Below, one piece after another: positions 55,801-64,000 of a DNA stretch of 64,000 bases. The stretch comes from Aquila chrysaetos chrysaetos (Eukaryota; Chordata; Aves; Accipitriformes; Accipitridae): NCBI RefSeq assembly GCF_900496995.4, contig NC_044018.1:12300501-12364500 (forward strand), written 5' to 3'. The notes under the pieces were generated by a model. It was not told where the DNA came from. It saw nothing but the letters and a program-made list of their open reading frames with translations, and ran no database searches. Made by a program: the position numbers and the translations under genes. The stretch's first letter is position 1; each line of letters begins with the position of its first letter.

Positions 55801-58800
55801 GGTCAGCGATAGCACAAGGCTATGACAATGTCAGGATCCTGCTGTGCTGTAGCTATGCCCCAGCCTAATTACAATATCCTTTTTCTTGACACCATGTTAT
55901 CTCTTTAGGAATCTGGGAACATACCAGATGGAGAATACACTGATCTGGGACATTTCCTTTTTTATTCCCCACCCCCCCCAGTAAAGATCATCTGACTCCT
56001 TTTCATTTCTGAAAAAGGCTTTATTTTCCCAGGGAGTGTTGGCTCCAAAGGTTCACAGTATTAACTTGAATGCTGTGCCTGCTGTGTTGAGAAGTCCTTA
56101 GTGCAAATTTCCCAAAAGAATGGGACTATAGAAGCATCAGTAAGTGCTATTTCCAGCCAAAAAGGGATTTGAAACACGAGTCGCTGAATTCTGAGACAAC
56201 CATCTTATGAATATACAGATGGAACTGCAGAAAAAATTCTCATGCCTGAAATATCTGTCTCATATACTTATGTAATATGTCCTCCTTAAATTCTTATACA
56301 TAGGGAGTTGTTACAGCCCAGTACTGCAGACAGGAAACTGCAGAAAGAGAAGGAAAATGGCTTAGCTGGGAGTATCAGAGAACTGATGATTTGAACCTCA
56401 AGATCTCAGTGAGTGCTAAACTACAAAATCCCTTTTCTTGATATTGAGTGCAAAACCTGCTAATTCAGGAATTACCAACAAATAGCTTTAACTTCTGGGG
56501 AGAATTATCAATTCCCTTACAAGCACAGCTCACTCCAATGAGCTCGGAATTGGTGGACTCAGATACCTTTTCCAGTTCATAAAGCCTTTGGCTGTAGAGC
56601 AGTCCATAAAGCTCTCCATCCAAGGAAGGAAACTTACAACCTGAAGTCCAGAAAGACCAAAGGAGTGGAAAAAGAGGAAAGTTGTATGGTACCACGAGCA
56701 CCTTGAGAGAACTTGGTCTGCTGAGAAAAGCATTGAGTATTCAAGGAAAGAAAATGGGAAGGGCTGACTGCCCCCAAAATCGGTGTGCCCTGCTGCTCAT
56801 TGCCATCACAGACTAGAAAAGGGAACCCCAGCCTGCACCTCCAGGCAGCTTGGTCCCAGTAGGAACACATGTAACAGGATAAATAACCAGACTACAGCCA
56901 CAGTCTCTAGGTCAGTCAGTGTGCAGTGGTGTGCACTTCGTCCCTCTGTGCCCAACCAATCCCAAGCAATGGACTGGGAGTGGTTATTTTTTGTGTTGTA
57001 CCCAAAAGGTTTAACAATGCCTAAGGGCTAGGCAAGGTTAATGACACAGAGTACTTGGGAACCCACCTGGGTAAATCCTGACATCTCTGCTTGGAGGCCA
57101 CACATCTGTCCCTAAACTCCTGGGGTCTTGGCACACAAACAGATATCTGATCAGCATTGGTAACAGGATGTGTTACAGAATAAGGTTTCAATGCGGGACA
57201 AAAGGGGGAAGAGCTAAGGGAATGGGAAGGACCCTGAAGTTAGAGGTGAGAGGCAGGAAGGATGGTAGCAATAGCAGCAATAGTTAGCGTAATAGATAAG
57301 GGCCAAATGGGCAATAATTTGGTATTATCCTTTTTTTCCCTGCTGTCCCTAGGCATATCCTAATGACTTTTATTTTCAGTTCTGAGTTTCAAAGCAATCC
57401 TACAACTCACAGAGGAACTGTACTAAATTGAAGTTTCTAATCATTTGAAATTGGAAATGGTCCCACATTTCTAACTGCTGCATGGCCTGTCTCAAAGCTT
57501 TTCTTTTGCAATGAAGCTGTGAGCAGATAGGTTTTCAGATTTCCTTCTGAAAATTTTGTACAGCCCTACTTAGGAGATCTGTCCACCTGAAACCCTTTCC
57601 ATTCTGTTCTTATGGAGAATAATAATAAAAAAGGACTCTTTTAACACAGTGGAGTTTTAAGTTTCCAGCTTTGCAAGGTAATGCATTTTCTTCCATATCT
57701 AGGCTTTCTCTTGTAACACAAACCTTTTGAAAGGTCAACGCCAAGACTTACAAGCCCAATAGTATATAAAAACTTTGAAATACCAGCATTCTGGTGCAAA
57801 GGATCATGCACATATAACTATATATATCTATATACAGAGATATTTAGATATATATCAAAGGAGTGGACTAAATCAGTTCTTGCTTAGAAAAAAATGTCTT
57901 GGAGGACAATACTCTTGAGCTTACAGATGTTTAAAAAATCCTAGTTTTATTTATGTGAAGTGTTGTGCACATTTGTAGTTCCATGTGAATAACAGTATTA
58001 TTATTGCTGTCACAATATCTAGGAATCTCGGTTGAGCAGCATTTGGATAAAACCTAAAGCTCAACATAGAAGAAAAAGAAAGATGAAAGAGGAAGTCAGT
58101 GCAAGGAGTCTGGAAGACTTTTCTTTCTGACTTGATCCAGTGGATTTTCCCAAGGGTAGGAAAAGAGAAGGGAATAACACAGCCCATGTGTCATCTTCTG
58201 GGAATTAAGAACTATGGGCAGGTCTAGAATAAACCACAGGTATTCAAACAATGACAGCTCTTGGGTACACCGTCTCCTTGTCTGTTAGTTCCACAGATCA
58301 ACTTCCCTAAGGGGAAGGAAACTTGAACAAAGACTTTCAAAGGATGAATGGAAGGATGTAAAGGAGCATTACGTTCTTGTTCCTTCTCTAAAATGGTGCA
58401 AGAAGGGAAAATCCTCATTGTATACAAACTATTTTTTTCCATCAGTTATGTTCTTTGCTATCTGTAGAAAGAGATGTAGAAAAACTCCCTGTGGGCCATA
58501 TGGACCACTGCTTTCACACAGAGATGCCATCTCCCTGGATATGCTGTTGCTGTTCTAGTACTGACTGTGCTCATGAGCCAATGCAGACAAAATCTGGATA
58601 TTGATACCAGTTATACTTAGTATTATTATATGTTTCCCAAACGTGTCTCCTTTTTAGGCAATTGGCCAGCTAAAGAAGACAGTATCATCCCACAGAGTAG
58701 AGCTTCTCCCCAGTTTCATCCCTTCTACTCCAACCAACTCCTGGGGCATGCAGACTTCTATGAGATTAACTTAAGTGAACTGGGTATTTGGAGGGGGAAA

Positions 58801-61800
58801 ATTACCCCACAGATTCTGTTTCCTCAGTACTGTAACTTTGTATTATCACTTTTCAGTGGGTTTCTGTGGTGTTATCCACTCTTTCAGGTATCAGACATGA
58901 CCACAAGGGCTCATTTTAGAGAAATCTGTAAACCTATTAGTATAAACTGCATCATGCTGCTTGTTCATTTAAAGCATTGCAAGTGAGAGGCAGGGTTGCC
59001 TTCTCCTGCATTTGCCTGCTTAAGTAACTTAAATCCTTCAGTGCATGGTACCTTTGAATTTCAGCTCCTTTTTGCCATGAGAAAACCACCACTGAAGCAA
59101 AAAGCTACAATGCGTAGAGCAGCCTCTTCTGTTACAGACAAATCAACCAGCTAAGAGCTTACCTGTCACTTGGTTCCTTTAAGATCTTATAATTATTCAT
59201 ATACTTAGTCTATAAATGACTTAACACTTGAATGCAGTAAGATCATACAAAGGAATAGCATAAAATAAATTCTAAAATCTGCAGAGAACGAGTTACCTTT
59301 AATTAAAAACTATCTTTATCTAAAAAGGTGAACAAAACCATACTAACAAAAAAGATGCATCAACATGCACGCTTAGAAGAAAGCTACTACCCATGCCATT
59401 CTTCCAACACCAGGATATCTCATTGCATGCACTATTTGACACCATTATAATGACTGAAGTTTCAATAACATAATTAGGAGTCAGCTGAAAAGAAGACACA
59501 ATATAAAGCGCTTAAGCAATACCCTTCTCTAATGCTGATTCCTTGCTGCTTTATTTATCACACAAGCTTAGTGTATTTACACGTTCTTTCTCCTTCAGAT
59601 TAAATTACTCTGTGTGCACCAAACCAACTGAAGACACCCATACCACTTTAGCTGCGCATAAAATTCTGAGCATGACAAATGTAAAACCGATGTCTTCACT
59701 GTAGTGGTGAATGCAATTTCATTTCAAAATCAGATCCATTTGAATTCTTCCCCTCAGCTACAAAAAAAATCTCTAAAAACCTGAAAGCCCAACTAAATCC
59801 ACTTGCAAGGAGCAAAATACAAGGTCTATTTATAGACATAGCAAAGCATAACCAAAGGGATGTATCAAAATCAGTGTTTCCCATTAATAAACATTACCTC
59901 AAAAATACACTCAAAAATGTAGACTGATGCAATTTGAACTGCCCAGCAGTATAATTATGGTAACTAGCTCACACTGGGGAACAACTGTTGCTTTTCCACA
60001 CTGAGTAATGAATATGAGTAATAGATTTGACTTTTTCCCCCAAGTATTCTGGTAAACATGTTAAATAAATCAGGTTGTAGGCTTTCATGAATACACAACA
60101 ACAGCTACTCAGTCCTTAGCAAGCATGGAACAATACAGTAACAATAATAACGGCAAAAAAAGAGTTCAGTATTGGGGTGAGAGTTTGAAGGAGAATTAGT
60201 TGCACATGCCTTCGGGTAAGTTAGCTCTCTTATCTTATGAGAGCAGCCGATCACGTATTCTTTAATATTCTTGTACCTCAGAGTCAATAAAGATTAATAA
60301 AAAGCCCTATAGACATTAATGGTTGAACAATAAACTATGTAATCATGACCAAACTATTATGATACCAACTGCTTTCCAGAAGGATGCTGGTTTACGCTTG
60401 CCAAGAGGGATCCTCCCAGGAACACTGTTCTTGGTGATGCCAGTTCCCAAAACACCCTTTTGAAGTTTGCAGCTGGGAGATACAGCCCAATTCCTGACAT
60501 ATCTCCTCTATGAGTTGACTGCATATTATGCTCTCTAGAGATGAGTTATTTCTAGAGGAACAGTAATGACATATATTTCACACGCATTTGATAGATTCAC
60601 ATTTCATACCAGATGTAATTAAGGATGAAAAATAATGAGCTAATTCTAGTAAGTTGTTAAATTCTCAAACAAAAACAACAAAAAATCAAAACCAAAGTTA
60701 CAAGAAAACAAGAATAAAACAAGAAAGTATTCTCTCGACCGGTTGCTATCATCACAGAAGTAACGAGTAGGCATCTTCTCCAGCACGGGGGCTTTTCTGA
60801 ATTTGTCCTCCTATTGCACTCCTTTCTCAACACACTCCTGGCTTAAAGGCTCCTCTTGATGGTCAAAGGATTGTCAAGCCTCTAGACACTTCATAAATCA
60901 TATGCGAGAGGCAGTCAATGAACAACCACTCTCTTAAGGCAGCTGTCTCTAGAATGCAACTAGTTTCACAGAGACTCCATGTGGCATCTTAAAACATATG
61001 GCAGAGTTGGCATTTTGTCTTAGAGTTCATGCTCTCATAAAAATAGGGCAAAGCCCCCCTTCTCATAGCATGAGATCTTCACGGAGAGGTGGCAGCATCT
61101 TTATAACTAAGGTTACAACCAGATTTCCTTGTAAAGAAGTCTCAGAATTCTTTGGATCTTTCCTCAGTGACAGCCAAATACCTAAGGGTGATAATACTGT
61201 TCAGCCAAAGACCTTCAACAAACCATCCAGGGAATTCAGTCTCTGAGGATGTAACAAATACTTACTGAACAAGAAACACAGGAAAATTGCATATAGTCCC
61301 TGTTAAACAATAGGAGACAAGAAACTTGAAATATGCCTTAGACAGACATGTCTGAAGAAAAATTAATAGCCTACCAAGCTAATGGGCGCCAATGCTTTTT
61401 AGTGCTGTCAAAATATGGAGAAGCTTGTCTTCCAGGCTGGGGTCTGGGGTCCAACTAGAAAACACAACACCGGCATTTCTTCCTGCACCTGGGATGGAGC
61501 CCAGAGGATACCTAGTCCAGCTGCCAGGGCAGATTTAGCAGCAGCATCTGCCATGACCCTGGGCAGAGACAACTCGTGAGAAAGAAGGTAAAATTCTAAA
61601 CCACAGCACCAGAGCTCTCAAACTGAACATTTTAAGCACTCACCCAAGCAAACACCATTAGCAGTCAGCAGCAGTATCTTGGGTTGTCTGAGTACACTGG
61701 AGAGAGAATACTGAAAGCACCTAAATCTATGAAGGTCAATCAGAAACTGCTTTCTGAGGTAGCTCTGTTCTTCCTCTCTTACACAAGTGTCAGAAAGAGT

Positions 61801-64000
61801 CTGTACCTCTGATAGCTCAGTCTCTCCTATTAGAGTGTAAGCAGACCACCAGCTCTTAGGAAGCTCCCAGAGCTCAGTGGTATTTTCACAGAAGTCTGTC
61901 AGTTGGAGACTCCCGGTGTCAAGGTTTTGGCTCTCTTCATTTGGGGAACAGTGAGAGTACACTCAAAGCAAGCACATAAAAAGGTAGATTTTTCCCAGCT
62001 GTCCAGGTTATTCATGAAGAAAACCATCTAAATTCAATCTAAGTAAAGCCCTACTGGCAGAGAAAGAAGGTCTTAAATGTAATCATTTTCACCTGCTGTC
62101 AGGATAAATACTTCTTCCAGCCCCACCCCAAAACATGGTCATGACTGGTTCTCTTATTCACTAGATTTCTGACTGCCACTCAGCTGTGGACAGTCCTGAC
62201 ATCTAATCAATACCACAGTACCTACATTTGTCATCTGTGAATATACTATCTCTATTCTGGTAGCATTTTTTGCTGAAAAAATATTTTTGCGAGCTGATGT
62301 GTTTAAATGTTCTGCCACATTTAGTTTAACAGCCAGCCTGACAAACGTCAATTCAAAGCTCACTGCTTTATTCTTCTTCATCAATGGCAAGAGATGCTGC
62401 ATCTTGATGGGGTGATATATCCCAAGACAGGTTATATATCCCAACACCAGGCGTGAGCTGAATCCCATTCCAGGTGAGCACTTTGTGTTTTCTTGGGTTA
62501 TGAAGGATTGCATGACTACAGGCTGAATACACAAATAGCTTAGTGAAGAACAAGATTTTAATTCTTAACTGAAATACAAAAGGCTACTTCCTCATGCTGT
62601 CTTTAATGATGGCTATAACCTTTCCAGATTTACTAATGAACTAGACAGTCCTGTTGCATTTCCAGCAAAATTCAAAACTATCTGCAATCTACAACAAACT
62701 ATTCTAAATCCTGATATGAAATGACAGGGAGAGAAAGGGATGGTATGGCACTGAAGCTTGAAGGCGATGCAAATTGGAGGTCACAATATCATGTGTTTGA
62801 GACCTGTCATGAAGCTGAAATACAAGTGAAGCTGTCACAGCGATACAGTGACAGTACAGTTCAGCATGCTGATGAAGTGACTAAAATCCAGAATGACTGC
62901 AGAGCCAAGGGAAAAAAAAGCTGTTTTTTTTTCCTACCCTGTGTACATAAATAGGAAAGATTTGGTTCTGTTGTCCTATGAGCACAATTTGAGATGTCAG
63001 TCTAAAGCAACAACTGACCTGTGCTATATTTATAGAGTGGCAGAATATGTTAACTTTTCAACTAAAATGTATCCGTGATATTTCTGTTGGTGCAGCAGAG
63101 CTGTGTTTTCACAAGAGGGCAATGTACATTTTCCAGTCACAGCAAACTAGTTTGTGCTTTTCCTTTGACAGATATCAATGCTCCCATTGCCTCAGGAGAG
63201 GTAACAATCTGTAGATTTAGCTAGCTATAGCAATTTGTAAGATGTGTGGTTAATAACAGGTTTTCAATTTTAAAAAGAGCTGTTTTCACACCTACAGAAA
63301 TCTACAGAAATCTGAGTGATCCCTAAGTGCATCAATCTAATCCCACAACCTACCCACATGGGTGGACACCAGAGTACCAGCAAAGAAAGGCAACAAAACA
63401 AACGAGTTTGCAAGATCATCCATAAATAAGCCACCTACCAACTCTACCACTTTCGTACCTGACCTATCATCTTATTACTTTTGGGGTCCATCTGCTTGGG
63501 ACATTAGGGTGGAAAACAGCGTGTAATATTTGCTTTAAGTAGCCTTTAGGAAAACTCAAATTCTGAGAGAAAGGGCCACCCTGCATTTGCAGACTGAGTC
63601 CCCAGTGAAGCACAGCAAGTCTGACATGTACCCAGAGCACCAGAGTGGATGGCCACACATCACAGAGTCAATCTGCACATGTACAACACGCCCAAGGCTG
63701 ACAACAGAAGGTGCAAAGCTCATTGCCTCAGTGCAAATTAGTTATACAACATACAGACATTAGGAGGTGTCGGCCTGTTACTCACACTGCATGGTGTGGA
63801 AGCACGTAACTCTCCCCAGGAAGACTACCAAGGAGTCCAGACACAACTATGAGAAACAGCATTTTTTGAATTTTGGATATTGGCAAGAATTAGCAAGGCT
63901 GAATCATCTACAGCTCTTGAGCCATGAGAGCAAACAGTGCACTACTGAGAGGGCAGGCAAATTTCTGGCTGCTCCTAAAAGCCCAGGAATTACAGTTTCC

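Larger units (their letters stand above)
44525..64000 (-). other. VSNL1: VSNL1 intron, extends beyond the window
   Basis: At least 19.5 kb with no further VSNL1 exon seen on the minus strand. The exon for residues 1-54 should lie to the right of 64000. Contents: a GC-rich LTR (45615-46601), a T-run (about 48648-48672), a short hairpin-forming repeat (49840-49876), a C-run (about 55971), a TA-rich stretch (about 57814-57857), and otherwise unremarkable sequence. Open frames up to about 126 codons on both strands (for example at 54304-54657, 61618-61962 and 62154-62534, minus) match nothing I recognise and look like chance. Confidence 0.75.

Noticed and set aside
61618..62534. Two minus-strand open frames of 114 and 126 codons in the VSNL1 intron
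   Set aside because: No family recognised, no splice or promoter support, and they do not match the missing VSNL1 N-terminal residues.
1..64000. CRISPR arrays, operons, tRNA or rRNA genes, prokaryotic mobile elements
   Set aside because: None seen. The window is animal nuclear DNA with spliced genes, and no tRNA-like cloverleaf or regularly spaced repeat array was noticed by eye.

Overview
This is vertebrate nuclear DNA, almost certainly from a bird. Three genes can be read, all split by GT-AG introns. CR1 retrotransposon tails and long terminal repeats (LTRs) of avian-type endogenous retroviruses sit in the introns. The species cannot be fixed from the window. The gene order and relative orientation (GEN1 left, SMC6 right, VSNL1 left) match the GEN1-SMC6-VSNL1 block of human 2p24, as known from memory.

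Layout. Positions 1-3790 hold the 5' end of GEN1 on the minus strand: the first coding exon at 191-351, then a long 5' intron with a CR1 tail. Positions 3220-4520 are a CpG island lying between GEN1 and SMC6, which are transcribed away from each other. Positions 9249-38533 hold the complete coding region of SMC6 on the plus strand: 26 coding exons, all GT-AG, whose phases join into one open frame of 1092 codons plus a stop. At least one 5' non-coding exon is probable near 6601-6757. SMC6 introns contain a CR1 tail, a nested LTR-in-LTR (14874-16025), a second LTR (23586-24185) and an unidentified minus-strand open frame carrying a perfect 22-bp palindrome. Positions 38534-42400 are the SMC6 3' UTR and the gap between the converging SMC6 and VSNL1 genes. 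Positions 42400-44524 hold the last two coding exons of VSNL1 (residues 55-191) and its 3' UTR on the minus strand. From 44525 to the right edge everything seen is VSNL1 intron, with one GC-rich solo LTR at 45615-46601. The exon for VSNL1 residues 1-54 was not found and should lie beyond the window.

Functions. SMC6 is the ATPase/coiled-coil partner of SMC5 in the SMC5/6 complex. GEN1 is an XPG-family Holliday-junction resolvase. Both act on recombination intermediates, and here they share one CpG-island promoter region. VSNL1 (VILIP-1) is a neuronal EF-hand calcium sensor and is functionally unrelated.

I found no undescribed biological system. The least ordinary items are the LTR-in-LTR insertion with its intact 5-bp target duplication, the palindrome inside an unexplained open frame, and a short inverted repeat in the VSNL1 intron.
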